In this document: one piece after another, positions 47,748-56,213 of the stretch
Layout of the letters: the number at the start of each line of letters is the position of its first letter
Numbering within the stretch: the first letter of the stretch is position 1
Source: Streptomyces sp. cg36
GTDB lineage: Bacteria > Actinomycetota > Actinomycetes > Streptomycetales > Streptomycetaceae
Assembly: GCF_041080675.1 (NCBI RefSeq)
Contig: NZ_CP163520.1
Span: forward strand, 7,097,501-7,161,500
Direction: 5' to 3'
DNA length: 64,000 nt
Translations under genes and position numbers: made by a program
The notes under the pieces: generated by a model
Seen by the model: only the letters and a program-made list of their open reading frames with translations
What the model was told of the DNA's origin: nothing
Database searches by the model: none

Positions 47748-48935
47748 ATGACGGACTCTGTCTCCTTCCCCCAGGACCGCACCTGCCCCTACCACCCGCC
47801 CGCCGCCTACGGGCCGCTGGGCTCGGACGGCCCCCTCACCCAGGTCACCCTCTTCGGCGGCCGGACCGCCTGGTTCGTGACCGGCCACGCCGAGGCGCGG
47901 GCGCTGCTCGCCGACCCCCGGCTCTCCTCCGACCGGGAGCACCCGGCCTTCCCGACGCCCACCGAACGGGCCGCCGGGGTGCGGCTGCGCCGGATCGAAC
48001 TCCTCGGCGTGGACGATCCCGAGCACAAGTCCCAGCGCCGCAAGGTGATCGCCGGATTCACCCTGAAGCGCACGGCGGCCCTGCGACCGCTGATCCGGGA
48101 GACCGTCGACGGCCTCCTCGACACCCTGGTCGCCAAGGGCCCGCCCACCGACCTGGTCGCCACGTTCGCGCTGCCGGTCCCGTCCATGGTGATCTGCGCG
48201 CTGCTCGGCGTCCCCTACGGCGACCACGACTTCTTCGAGGCGCAGTCGCGGCGGCTGCTGCGCGGGCCCACGGCGGCCGACACCGAGGACGCCCGCGAGC
48301 GGCTCGACGACTACCTCGGCGAGCTGATCGACCGCAAGGTGCGCGAGCCGGGCGACGGGCTGCTCGACGAGCTCGTCGAGGACCAGCTGCGCACCGGCGG
48401 CATGGACCGGGCCGAGCTGGTCAGGATGGCGGTGCTGCTGCTCGTGGCCGGGCACGAGACGACCGCGAACATGATCTCGCTGGGCACCTTCACCCTGCTC
48501 GAACACCCGGAGCGGCTGGCCGAGCTGCGCGCCGACCCGTCCCTGATGCCCGCCGCCGTGGAGGAGCTGATGCGCTTCCTCTCCATCGCCGACGGCATCC
48601 TCCGGATGGCCACCGAGGACATCGAGGTGGGCGGGGCGGTGATCCGCGCGGGCGACAGCGTCGTCCTCGGCACGTCGGTGATCAACCGCGACGACTCGGT
48701 CTACCCGCGGGCCGATGTGCTCGACTGGCACCGCCCGGCCCGCCATCATGTGGGCTTCGGCTTCGGCATCCACCAGTGCCTGGGGCAGAACCTGGCGCGG
48801 GCGGAGATGGAGATCGCGCTGAGCGCCCTCTTCGAGCGGCTGCCGGGTCTGCGGCTGGCGGCCCCCGCCGACCGCATCCCCTTCAAGCCGGGCGACACCC
48901 TCCAGGGGATGGTGGAACTCCCCGTCACTTGGTAG
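47748..48935 (+). CDS. Cytochrome P450 (CYP105-like)
   Basis: 395 residues from the ATG at 47748 (GCGAGG upstream). Complete class I P450: I-helix LLLVAGHETTANMISLG, K-helix ExxR (EELMRFLS), and the haem loop FGFGIHQCLGQNLARAEME with the thiolate Cys. The substrate-recognition N-terminus (FPQDRTCPYHPPAAYGPL) and overall pattern fit the CYP105 family, broad-specificity hydroxylases of xenobiotics and polyketides in Streptomyces. A 3Fe-4S ferredoxin gene follows 13 bases downstream and an SDR gene after it, the usual redox arrangement; no reductase is present in the window. Confidence 0.95.
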   Translation: MTDSVSFPQDRTCPYHPPAAYGPLGSDGPLTQVTLFGGRTAWFVTGHAEARALLADPRLSSDREHPAFPTPTERAAGVRLRRIELLGVDDPEHKSQRRKVIAGFTLKRTAALRPLIRETVDGLLDTLVAKGPPTDLVATFALPVPSMVICALLGVPYGDHDFFEAQSRRLLRGPTAADTEDARERLDDYLGELIDRKVREPGDGLLDELVEDQLRTGGMDRAELVRMAVLLLVAGHETTANMISLGTFTLLEHPERLAELRADPSLMPAAVEELMRFLSIADGILRMATEDIEVGGAVIRAGDSVVLGTSVINRDDSVYPRADVLDWHRPARHHVGFGFGIHQCLGQNLARAEMEIALSALFERLPGLRLAAPADRIPFKPGDTLQGMVELPVTW

Positions 48936-48948
48936 TTGGAGTGAGCGC

Positions 48949-49140
48949 ATGAGGATCAGCATCGACAAGGACGTCTGCATCGGGGCGGGCCAGTGCGCCC
49001 TGACCGCGCCGTCCGTGTTCACCCAGGACGACGACGGGTTCAGCGAACTGCTGCCGGGCCGCGAGGACGGCGGCGGGGACCCGATGGCCCGGGAGGCGGC
49101 CCGCGCCTGCCCGGTGCAGGCCCTTTCGATCGAGGAGTGA
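48949..49140 (+). CDS. Ferredoxin, [3Fe-4S] type
   Basis: 63 residues, 13 bases after the P450 stop, with GGAGTGAG upstream. RISIDKDVCIGAGQCALTAPSVF supplies Cys10 and Cys16, and ACPVQAL supplies Cys54; position 13 is Ala, not Cys, so a 3Fe-4S cluster is expected. It is the electron donor for the P450 next door, as in the suaB/subB-type pairs. The stop codon lies within the first copy of a 25-base direct repeat. Confidence 0.94.
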   Translation: MRISIDKDVCIGAGQCALTAPSVFTQDDDGFSELLPGREDGGGDPMAREAARACPVQALSIEE

Positions 49141-49198
49141 CACCGGCTCGACCGGGTGGAGATGCCGGTCGACCGAGGAGTGGAACCGGCTCGACCGG
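49131..49198. repeat. 25-base direct repeat spanning the ferredoxin 3' end
   Basis: Copy 1 at 49131-49155 and copy 2 at 49174-49198 differ at 2 of 25 positions (both begin CGAGGAGTG and end ACCGGCTCGACCGG). The first copy contains the ferredoxin stop codon, so the second is a likely short tandem duplication or slippage product in the intergenic region. Confidence 0.65.
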
Positions 49199-49278
49199 CC
49201 GGAGGTCCGGCGTCCTAGGATGGTGGAAGATCACTTCCATTCGGAGGCGGTCTCCCCGTCCGGCGCCGGAGGTCACTC

Positions 49279-50007
49279 GTGGAACAGCAGTACGTCACCG
49301 TCGTCACGGGCGGTGGCCGGGGCATCGGCGCCGCCGTCTGCGCCCGGCTCGCCGCCGAGGGCCATGACGTGGTCGTGGGCTACCGGGGCGACGCCGGGGC
49401 CGCCGAGGCCGTCGCCGAGCAGGTGCGCGGCGCGGGCCGCCGCGCCCTCGCGGTGCGGGCCGACACCGCCGACGAGCGGTCCGTGGAAGCCCTGTTCGAC
49501 GCCGCCGCGGAACTCGGGCCGGTCACCGGACTGGTCAACAACGCGGGGGTGAGCGGCCCCAACGGCCGGCTCGCCGACGCCGACGCGGCGGGGATGCGCC
49601 GGGCCATCGACGTCAACGTGCTCGGCTATCTGCTCTGCGCCCGCCGGGCGGTGCGCGAGATGGCGGGGCGCGGCGGCTCCATAGTCAACATCTCCTCGGC
49701 CGCCGCCACCCTGGGCAGCCCCGGCCAGTACGTCCACTACGCGGCGACCAAGGCGGCCGTCGACGCGATGACCGTCGGGCTGGCCAAGGAGGTGGCCGCC
49801 GACGGCATCCGGGTCAACTGCGTGGCGCCCGGCATCATCTGGACCGGTTTCCACGAGGACCCCGAGCGCCCGGCGAAGCTCGCCGGGACCATTCCCCTGG
49901 GCCGGGCCGGGCGGCCCGAGGAGATCGCCGGGGCGGTGGCGTGGCTGCTCTCGCCCGACGCCTCGTACGCGACCGGCACCGTGATGCGGGTCGCGGGCGG
50001 CATGTGA
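49279..50007 (+). CDS. SDR-family 3-oxoacyl-[ACP] reductase-like oxidoreductase
   Basis: 242 residues from the GTG at 49279 (CCGGAGG six bases upstream). Classical short-chain dehydrogenase: TVVTGGGRGIGAAVCARLAAEG, NNAGVSGP, catalytic Ser in SIVNISSAAATLG, YVHYAATKAAVD (YxxxK), and NCVAPGIIWTGFHEDPERP; NADPH preference is suggested by GYRGDAGAAE. Annotated as FabG-like, but such stand-alone copies reduce diverse ketones. It may belong to the same metabolite-tailoring set as the P450 and ferredoxin upstream, but the 139-base gap with a repeat makes co-transcription uncertain. Confidence 0.92.
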   Translation: MEQQYVTVVTGGGRGIGAAVCARLAAEGHDVVVGYRGDAGAAEAVAEQVRGAGRRALAVRADTADERSVEALFDAAAELGPVTGLVNNAGVSGPNGRLADADAAGMRRAIDVNVLGYLLCARRAVREMAGRGGSIVNISSAAATLGSPGQYVHYAATKAAVDAMTVGLAKEVAADGIRVNCVAPGIIWTGFHEDPERPAKLAGTIPLGRAGRPEEIAGAVAWLLSPDASYATGTVMRVAGGM

Positions 50008-50116
50008 GCGGCACCGCCCGTCGGTGAACCCCCGCCCGCGCCCGGGGGCGGTTCCGGACGACCGCCGCACCGGGCACCGCGCCCAGGTGAACCCCGTCCG
50101 CGCCCCGGGCGGGGGT

Positions 50117-50380
50117 TCAGCCGATCGGCCCCGGCGAGGGCGCCGGCTCCGGTACCGGGTCGGGGCCCGGCGGATGCGGTACGGGGTCGGGCTCCGGCAC
50201 GGGCGGCGGACCCGGCAGCGGTCCGGGCGCGGGCGGTCCGGGTGTCGGGACCGGCGTCGGCGGCGCCGGATCGGGCGGACCCGGCGTGGGGCCCGGAGCC
50301 GGATCCGGTGTGGGGCCCGGAGTGGGGCCGGGCGGGGGACCGGGGGTGGGCGGCCGGGGGACGGGGTTCGGTTCGGACAT
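50117..50380 (-). CDS. Small Pro/Gly-rich low-complexity protein (87 aa)
   Basis: 87 codons from the ATG at 50380, supported by a strong CAGGAGGTCC ribosome site ending five bases before the start (5'-to-3' on the minus strand), although the frame is open further upstream. After MSEPNPVPRPPTPG the protein is almost entirely PGP/PxP/PDPxP repeats ending PSPGPIG; over half the residues are proline. It has no signal peptide, membrane segment or cysteine. Low-complexity GC-rich DNA can produce spurious frames, so the ribosome site is the main reason for calling it. No function is known; it sits between the SDR and MarR genes. Confidence 0.6.
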   Translation of the reverse strand: MSEPNPVPRPPTPGPPPGPTPGPTPDPAPGPTPGPPDPAPPTPVPTPGPPAPGPLPGPPPVPEPDPVPHPPGPDPVPEPAPSPGPIG

Positions 50381-50526
50381 CGCGGACCTCCTGGTCTGCG
50401 GGCGGGGGAGGCGCCGCCGGCTCCGCGCCGCGGGAGTGCGCCCGCCCGGGCCGGCAGTGTCTCCACTGTCTCCTCCAGCGCGTGCCCACGCCCGTCGGCC
50501 GTACTCCATCCGCCGCCGGGTCCGGT

Positions 50527-51024
50527 TCAGGCCGGCCCGTCCCCGAGGGACACGAGCAGTTCGCGCAGCACCTCGGCGAGGTCGTCGCGGCGGTCCCGGC
50601 CGAGCGCCGCCAGCAGCCGCTCCTCGGTGGCGAGATGGGCGGGCAGCGCCCGGTCGATCAGTGCGCGCCCCGCCTCGGTCAGCGCGACCTGGACGACCCG
50701 GCCGTCGTCCGGGCTCGGGGTGCGGGTCACCAGCCCGCGCCCCTCCAGTCGGTCCAGGCGCTGGGAGACGGCTCCCGAGGTGACCATCGAGGTGCGGGTG
50801 AGCTCAGCCGGGGTGAGCAGGTGCGGCGGCGCGCTGCGGCGCAGGGTGGCCAGCACGTCGAAGGAGGCGGGGTCCAGCTCGTACCTGGCGAAGGTGCGGC
50901 GCAGTTCCGCGTCGATCAGCCGGGTCAGCCGGGTGAGGCGGCCGATCACCGCCATCGGCGACACATCGAGGTCGGGGCGGCGCGCGCCCCACTGTTCGAG
51001 TACGAGGTCCACGTGGTCGGTCAC
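50527..51024 (-). CDS. MarR-family transcriptional regulator
   Basis: 165 residues. Winged helix typical of MarR: VDLVLEQWGARRPDLDVSPMAVIGRLTRLTRLIDAELRRTF dimer helices, SFDVLATLRRSAPPHLLTPAELTRTSMVTSGAVSQRLDRLEGRGLVTRTPSPDDGRVVQVALTEAGRALID. It is divergent from the NAD(P)-binding protein gene, and two copies of TCTCTTAGC-type palindromes lie between the start codons, fitting autorepression with control of the neighbour. Likely ligand is a small phenolic or oxidant (family knowledge). Confidence 0.93.
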   Translation of the reverse strand: MTDHVDLVLEQWGARRPDLDVSPMAVIGRLTRLTRLIDAELRRTFARYELDPASFDVLATLRRSAPPHLLTPAELTRTSMVTSGAVSQRLDRLEGRGLVTRTPSPDDGRVVQVALTEAGRALIDRALPAHLATEERLLAALGRDRRDDLAEVLRELLVSLGDGPA

Positions 51025-51041
51025 CGGTTCAGGCTAGCCAA

Positions 51042-51059
51042 TCTCTTAGCGATGAGATA
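51042..51059. promoter_or_regulatory. MarR operator, imperfect copy
   Basis: TCTCTTAGC followed by GATGAGATA, a degenerate version of the perfect site 21 bases downstream; 18 bases from the MarR start codon. Confidence 0.65.
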
Positions 51060-51062
51060 CTT

Positions 51063-51080
51063 TCTCTTAGCGCTAAGAGA
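51063..51080. promoter_or_regulatory. MarR operator, perfect copy
   Basis: TCTCTTAGC-GCTAAGAGA is a perfect 18-base palindrome. Its centre is 21 bases (two helical turns) from the imperfect copy, so two dimers would bind the same DNA face. Confidence 0.8.
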
Positions 51081-51125
51081 TTGGCGCGGCGAGAACAGCG
51101 GCGAACAGCGAGAAGGAGCACACCC

Positions 51126-51764
51126 ATGCGCATCACCGTCTTCGGAGCGGCGGGCAGCGTCGGCAGCCGGGTCGTGGCCGAGGCCCTCTCCCGGGGCCAC
51201 GAGGTCACGGCCGTAGTGCGCGACCCCGCCCGCTTCCCGGCACTGCACCCCGGCGCCCTCGCCCGTACCGGCGACGCGGCCGACCCCGCCGACATAGCCC
51301 GCCACAGCGCCGGACAGGACCTGGTGATCAGCGCGACCCGGCCGCCGCAGGGCAGCGAGGGCGACCTCGTCACGCTGACCGAGGCGCTCCTCGCGGGCCT
51401 CGCCGGAACCGGCGTGCGGACCCTGGTCGTCGGCGGGGCCGGCACCCTGACCCTGCCCGGCGGCGACGGCGCCACCGTGGTGGACGACCCGGACTTCCCG
51501 GCCGACTGGCGGCCGATCGCGGACGCCTGCACCGAGCAGCTCGCCGTCTGCCGCGCGGAGACCGGGGTGGACTGGGCCTACCTCAGCCCCGCCGCCCTGC
51601 TGCAGCCCGGCGAGCGCACCGGCACGTACCGGCTCGGCGCCGACGAGCTCCTGGTGGACGGCGAGGGCGTCTCCGCGATCTCCATGGAGGACCTGGCGGT
51701 GGCGCTGCTCGACGAGGCCGAGGAGCCGCGCCACCACCGCGCCCGCTTCACCGTCGCGTACTGA
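51126..51764 (+). CDS. NAD(P)H-binding oxidoreductase (atypical SDR)
   Basis: 212 residues from the ATG at 51126 (GAGAAGGAG upstream). MRITVFGAAGSVGSRVVAEALSRGHEVTAVVRDPARF is the NAD(P)-binding fold of the NmrA/YwnB-like atypical SDR group; LVVGGAGTLTLPGG and ISMEDLAVALLDEAE follow. No YxxxK catalytic motif is present, so it may be a redox sensor or quinone/flavin reductase relative. Divergent from and probably repressed by MarR through the two palindromes at 51042-51080. Confidence 0.88.
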   Translation: MRITVFGAAGSVGSRVVAEALSRGHEVTAVVRDPARFPALHPGALARTGDAADPADIARHSAGQDLVISATRPPQGSEGDLVTLTEALLAGLAGTGVRTLVVGGAGTLTLPGGDGATVVDDPDFPADWRPIADACTEQLAVCRAETGVDWAYLSPAALLQPGERTGTYRLGADELLVDGEGVSAISMEDLAVALLDEAEEPRHHRARFTVAY

Positions 51765-51816
51765 CCGGCGCCGCGCCCGCCCCACGGGCGAACGGCGGGG
51801 GTCGAAGGGCGGGCCC

Positions 51817-53223
51817 TCAGTGCCCGAGCAGGGCCCGCAGCTCCGGCTGGATCAGCTCGCCGTGGGCCTGGACGAGGTCGTCGCACAGGTCCCAGATCCG
51901 CTCCACCGTGAGGGTCGCGGCGGTCGCCGCGTCGGTCATCGCCGCGTGCCGCACGTGCCGGGGCTCGCCCTCGGTGGCCGCCCGCACCACCAGGTCGGTG
52001 ACGCTCGCGTACGTGCGGTTCAGCGCGGCGCACTGCGGGGGCAGCGCCCCGATCCGGGTCGGCTGCACGCCCTGCGCGTCGACCAGGCAGGGGACTTCGA
52101 CGACGCAGTCGTCCGGCAGATTGGTGATGAGGCCGTGGTTGGGCACATTGCCGTAGATGGTGCGGGGCGCGCCCGTCACGACGCTGTGGATGATCTGCGG
52201 GGCGTACTCCATGGTCCCCTCGACCGGCAGCGGGCGGCCCGCCGCCAGCGCCGCGCGGGTCCGCTCGTAGCTGACGGTGTTGTCCTCGATGATGTCCAGA
52301 TAGGCGCCGATCGGCAGCCGAAGCCGCTCCACCTCGCTGTCGTGGTGCAGGTACCAGGGCACGTACTCCGAGGAGTGCTCGCTGGTCTCGGTGGGGTAGT
52401 GGCCGAGCCTGCGGTACATGTCCACGCGGACGCGGCGCAGCAGTTCGCGGTCCTTCTCGATCGCGGAGTCCAGCAGCGGGTGCAGATCGCGGCCGTCGCG
52501 CTCGAAGCGCAGCACCCACGCCTGGTGGTTCATCCCGGCGGCCAGGTACGACACCTCGGAGAAGTCGACGCCGACCAGCTCCGACAGGTCGTGCATGGTC
52601 CAGTACACCGAGTGGCACAGGCCCACCGCCCGCAGCCGGGGCGCGATCCGGTGGAGGTAGAGCAGGTTCATCGCCATCGGGTTGGTGTAGTTCAACAGCC
52701 ACGCGTCCGGGCAGAGTTCGGCCATGTCCTCGGCCAGTGAGCGCAGTACGGGGAAGGTGCGCAGGGCGCGGAAGACGCCGCCGACGCCGAGGGTGTCCCC
52801 GATGGTCTGGCGCAGCCCGTAGCGGGCGGGGACGGCGAAGTCGGTGCGGGTCGCCGCGTTCATGCCGACCTGCACGGTGTTGATGACGAAGTGCGCGCCG
52901 TCCAGGGCCGCGCGCCGGTCGGGGTGCGCGGTGACCACGGGCGCGACGTCCAGCGCGGTGGCGATGTGCCGGGCCGCCGACTCGGCCGTGGCGAGGCGCT
53001 CGGGGTCGATGTCGTGCAGGGCGATCCGCACCCGGGCGAACTCGGGGAAGGCGAACAGATCGGCCAGCAGCCCCTGGGTGAACACCACGCTGCCCGCGCC
53101 GATGAAGGCGATCTTCACTTCGGCCGGTTCGGTCATTTCGGTGACTCCAGTCGTCTCGGCAGTCGTTTCGACCGCGCTCTCGCCGGCGGTCTCGGCCGGC
53201 GTCCCGATCGTCGGCTCGGTCAT
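51817..53223 (-). CDS. GH4-family alpha-glycosidase (alpha-galactosidase/6-phospho-glycosidase type)
   Basis: 468 residues from the ATG at 53223, whose first bases overlap the stop of the PfkB gene (ATGA). A second Met (MTEPAEVKIAFIG) is possible. Glycoside hydrolase family 4: NAD-binding EVKIAFIGAGSVVFTQGLLADLFAFPEF, NTVQVGM, YTNPMAMNLLYLHRIAP, LCHSVYW with the Cys metal ligand and GMNHQAWVLRFERDG with the His ligand, typical of the MelA-like Mn/NAD-dependent branch that cleaves alpha-galactosides by redox chemistry. It is the last gene of a sugar uptake operon. Whether it acts on phosphorylated or free sugar is open, but a non-PTS ABC importer favours free alpha-galactosides. Confidence 0.92.
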   Translation of the reverse strand: MTEPTIGTPAETAGESAVETTAETTGVTEMTEPAEVKIAFIGAGSVVFTQGLLADLFAFPEFARVRIALHDIDPERLATAESAARHIATALDVAPVVTAHPDRRAALDGAHFVINTVQVGMNAATRTDFAVPARYGLRQTIGDTLGVGGVFRALRTFPVLRSLAEDMAELCPDAWLLNYTNPMAMNLLYLHRIAPRLRAVGLCHSVYWTMHDLSELVGVDFSEVSYLAAGMNHQAWVLRFERDGRDLHPLLDSAIEKDRELLRRVRVDMYRRLGHYPTETSEHSSEYVPWYLHHDSEVERLRLPIGAYLDIIEDNTVSYERTRAALAAGRPLPVEGTMEYAPQIIHSVVTGAPRTIYGNVPNHGLITNLPDDCVVEVPCLVDAQGVQPTRIGALPPQCAALNRTYASVTDLVVRAATEGEPRHVRHAAMTDAATAATLTVERIWDLCDDLVQAHGELIQPELRALLGH

Positions 53224-54218
53224 GCGCGAACCCCCGTGGCTCCCGTGGCCGCGGTGACGCCGGCCGCCGCCGCGCCCGGGACGTGGGCGACGGCCTCCTC
53301 CCAGGTGGGCTGGGCCGCGGTGCCGCCGCGTCCGCGCGTGGACAGCGAGCCGCAGACGGCCGCCACCGCGAGCGCGGCCGGGCGGGGCAGGCCGCGCAGT
53401 ACGGCCGTGACGAACCCGGCGTCGAAACTGTCCCCGGCGCCCACCGTGTCCAGGGGTTCGACGGGCAGCGCGGGCGCGGTGGTCAGCCGGTGCCCGTCGT
53501 GCGCCAGCGCCCCCTCGGCGCCGTTCTTGAGCACCACCAGCGGGCCGCGCCGGGCCAGTTCGGCCGCCGCCTCGGCCGCGCCCCGGGCCACCCCGGTCAG
53601 TGCGCGCGCCTCGGCGGCGTTGGGCAGCAGCTGGTCCGTCACCTTCAGGACCGGGTCGAGCAGTTCGCGGTCCCAGCGGCCGGACGGGTCGTCGTTGGTG
53701 TCGAGCGAAGTGGTCGCGCCCAGCTCGCGCGCCCGCCCGAACAGCCCGGCGAGCGCCGCAGCCAGACGGGGCATCAGGAAGAAGGAGGCCGCGTGCACAT
53801 GGCGCGCCCCCGCGAGCAGCGCCTCGGGCACGTCCTGCGGACCGGTCGCGGCCAGACACCCCGGCGCGGTGAGGATCGCCCGGTCGGCGCCGCGGGTGAG
53901 GACCGCCGTCAGCGGGGTGGCGAGGCCGGGGTCGGTGGTCAGGGCGGAGGTGTCGACGCCGCGCGCGGTCAGCGCCGTACGGACGAAGGCGCCCGCCGGG
54001 TCGTCGCCGACACGGCCCGCGAAGGCGACCCGCAGCCCCAGCCGGGCCGCCCCGCACGCCATGATCGCGGCCGAGCCGCCGAGGACGAGATCGGCCCGTT
54101 CGACGAGCTGTTCGCGCTGGCCGTACGCGAGGTCGCGGGGCACCGGGCCGAGGACCACATCCGGATTGGCGTCCCCCACGACCAGCAGGTCGAAGGGGCG
54201 GGAGGGAGGTGAAGGCAT
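53220..54218 (-). CDS. PfkB-family carbohydrate kinase
   Basis: 332 residues from the ATG at 54218 (a GTG immediately before it is also in frame). Ribokinase fold: FDLLVVGDANPDVVLG at the N-terminus, LGGSAAIMACGAARLGLRVAFAGRVGDDPAG (the PfkB first signature), NAAEARALTGV and VEPLDTVGAGDSFDAGFVTAVLRG with the anion hole/catalytic Asp near the C-terminus. It phosphorylates a sugar released after uptake or hydrolysis. Overlaps the GH4 start (ATGA) and follows the MalG-type permease gene. Exact sugar unknown. Confidence 0.9.
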   Translation of the reverse strand: MPSPPSRPFDLLVVGDANPDVVLGPVPRDLAYGQREQLVERADLVLGGSAAIMACGAARLGLRVAFAGRVGDDPAGAFVRTALTARGVDTSALTTDPGLATPLTAVLTRGADRAILTAPGCLAATGPQDVPEALLAGARHVHAASFFLMPRLAAALAGLFGRARELGATTSLDTNDDPSGRWDRELLDPVLKVTDQLLPNAAEARALTGVARGAAEAAAELARRGPLVVLKNGAEGALAHDGHRLTTAPALPVEPLDTVGAGDSFDAGFVTAVLRGLPRPAALAVAAVCGSLSTRGRGGTAAQPTWEEAVAHVPGAAAAGVTAATGATGVRA

Positions 54219-54306
54219 CACGAAGGGCTCTCTGGTCCGGGGCGGGCGCCCGGGGGTCCGGACGCCCCGAAGGGAGGGGGAGGGGAGCGCGGCGGGTGCG
54301 GCGGGC

Positions 54307-55194
54307 TCAGCCCTTGAGCCCGCTCGACGTCAGCGACTCGATGAAGGTCTTCTGGGCGAAGAGGAAGGCGAGCAGCACCGGCAGCACCGTGATGACGTTG
54401 CCCGCCATCACCGCCGCCCACTGGGTGTGGTGCTGCCCCTGGAAGGTGGTCAGGCCCAGCTGGAGGGTGTACTGGGTGTCGTGGTTGATGGCGATCAGCG
54501 GCCAGGACAGGTCGTTCCAGGTGGCGAGGAACGTCAGCACCGCGACCGTGGCCAGCGCGGGCCGGGCCAGCGGCGCCACGATCGAGAAGAGCACCCGCAG
54601 CCGGGAGCACCCGTCGATCCAGGCGGCCTCCTCCATCTCCCGGGGCAGCCCGAGGAAGAACTGCCGGAAGAGGAAGACGGCGAACGGGGTGACCAGCGAC
54701 GGCACGATCAGCGCGCCCAGCGTGTCGATCAGCCCCAGCCACTTCATCACCAGGAACGTCGGGATCATCGTCAGCTGGAACGGGATGACCATCGTCGCCA
54801 GCATCAGCGCCAGCAGCGCCCGCGACCCCCGGAACCGCATCCGGGCGAAGGCGTAGCCGCCCAGCGCGCCGAGCACCAGGTTGGAGCCGACGGCCACGGT
54901 CGAGACGATGCACGAGTTGGCGAACCAGCGCGGGAACATCGCGTTGCCCAGCACATAGCGGTAGCCCCCGAGGTCGATCCCGCTGGGCCACAGCGCGGGC
55001 GGGAAGCGGTTGATCTCCGCGTTGGTCATGAACGAGCTGAGCACCAGCCACACCAGCGGCAGCGCGAAGCCCAGCGAGAGCGGGGCGAGCAGCAAGTGCC
55101 AGGGGCTGAAGGGGAGCCGGCGCCGCCGCGCGGTGCGCGGCACCGGGGTGGCCGCCGCCGCGGACCCCTCGGTGACCATCGTGGAAGCGGTCAT
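54307..55194 (-). CDS. Sugar ABC transporter permease (MalG-type)
   Basis: 295 residues from the ATG at 55194, overlapping the stop of the upstream permease (ATGA). Six hydrophobic segments and the binding-protein-dependent permease EAA motif EEAAWIDGCSRLRVLFSIVAPLARPAL, which contacts the ATPase; the terminal SLTSSGLKG is typical of CUT1 MalG-like permeases. It forms a heterodimer with the MalF-type gene product. No ATPase gene lies in the operon; CUT1 systems in Streptomyces commonly share MsiK. Confidence 0.94.
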   Translation of the reverse strand: MTASTMVTEGSAAAATPVPRTARRRRLPFSPWHLLLAPLSLGFALPLVWLVLSSFMTNAEINRFPPALWPSGIDLGGYRYVLGNAMFPRWFANSCIVSTVAVGSNLVLGALGGYAFARMRFRGSRALLALMLATMVIPFQLTMIPTFLVMKWLGLIDTLGALIVPSLVTPFAVFLFRQFFLGLPREMEEAAWIDGCSRLRVLFSIVAPLARPALATVAVLTFLATWNDLSWPLIAINHDTQYTLQLGLTTFQGQHHTQWAAVMAGNVITVLPVLLAFLFAQKTFIESLTSSGLKG

Positions 55195-56213
55195 CGGGCC
55201 ACTCCTTCCGCGCGCCGGAGCCCGGGTGTCGTGCCGCCGGTGGTGCGCTCGCGGTGGCGGCGGTAGAGCGTCACCGCGGTCCCGGCGAGCAGCAGGGCGA
55301 CCGCCAGCACATACGCGGCGGCGGCGCCGTAGCCCGCCGTGAAGGTGCGGAACGCCTGCTCCCAGACGAAGTAGACGATGACCGTGGTCGAGCCGAGCGG
55401 CCCGCCCTTGGTCGTCACGTACACCAGGTCGAACACCTGCAGGGCGGTGATCAGCTGCCACAGCACCAGGAACGCGGTGACCGGCGCCAGCGTCGGCAGG
55501 GTGACGTACCGCAGCACCTGGAAGCGGTTCGCCCCGTCGAGCCGCGCCGACTCGACGAGTTCGGCGGGTACGTCCTGGAGCGCGGCCAGGAAGACCACCA
55601 CGCAGAACCCGACCCCGCTCCACAGCGAGATCAGCAGCAGCACGTACAGCGACTGGTTGGGGTCGGTGAGGAAGCCCTGCGGGGAGACGCCGAGCTTGTG
55701 CAGGACCGCGTTGGCCGCGCCGAACTGCGGGTCGAAGATGAACGAGAACAGCACGCCCTGGGCGGCGGCCGAGACCACGAACGGTATGAAGACGAGCGTC
55801 CGGTACAGCCCGACGAACCTGATCCGGCGGTTGAGCGCCAGGGCCAGTGCCAGTCCGCCCAGCAGGCTCAGCGGCACGTAGACGCCCGCGTAGGTGAGGG
55901 TGTTCTCCACCGCCGTGCGGAAGCCCGGATCCTTCGACAGGGCGCGGTAGTTGTCCAGACCGACCCAGCGGCCCGGGGTGACCAGGTCGTCGGCGCGGAA
56001 CGACAGCAGCAGCGACCAGATCACCGGCACCACGCTCAGCCCCAGGATGACCAGGACGGACGGGGTGATGAACGCCCAGGCGGCGGCCGACTCGCTCCGC
56101 GCGCGCCGGCGCCGGGCCCGGCGCCGCTCGGCGGGTTCGCGCTCGGCCGGGGACAGGGTGAGCGGACGCGGTGCGCCCGTACGGGATCCTCGGGACACGA
56201 CGGCCCTCCTCAT
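55191..56213 (-). CDS. Sugar ABC transporter permease (MalF-type)
   Basis: 340 residues from the ATG at 56213, overlapping the stop of the substrate-binding protein gene. N-terminal Arg-rich cytoplasmic tail, then AWAFITPSVLVILGLSVVPVIWSLLLSF as first membrane helix and about five more; the EAA motif is VPAELVESARLDGANRFQVLRYVTLPTLAP. MalF/UgpA-type CUT1 permease. Translationally coupled on both sides. Confidence 0.94.
   Translation of the reverse strand: MRRAVVSRGSRTGAPRPLTLSPAEREPAERRRARRRRARSESAAAWAFITPSVLVILGLSVVPVIWSLLLSFRADDLVTPGRWVGLDNYRALSKDPGFRTAVENTLTYAGVYVPLSLLGGLALALALNRRIRFVGLYRTLVFIPFVVSAAAQGVLFSFIFDPQFGAANAVLHKLGVSPQGFLTDPNQSLYVLLLISLWSGVGFCVVVFLAALQDVPAELVESARLDGANRFQVLRYVTLPTLAPVTAFLVLWQLITALQVFDLVYVTTKGGPLGSTTVIVYFVWEQAFRTFTAGYGAAAAYVLAVALLLAGTAVTLYRRHRERTTGGTTPGLRRAEGVAR

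Noticed and set aside
53224..54057. N-terminal extension of the GH4 frame over the PfkB gene
   Set aside because: Out of frame with PfkB and compositionally a shadow; the ATG at 53223 overlaps the PfkB stop as expected for coupling.
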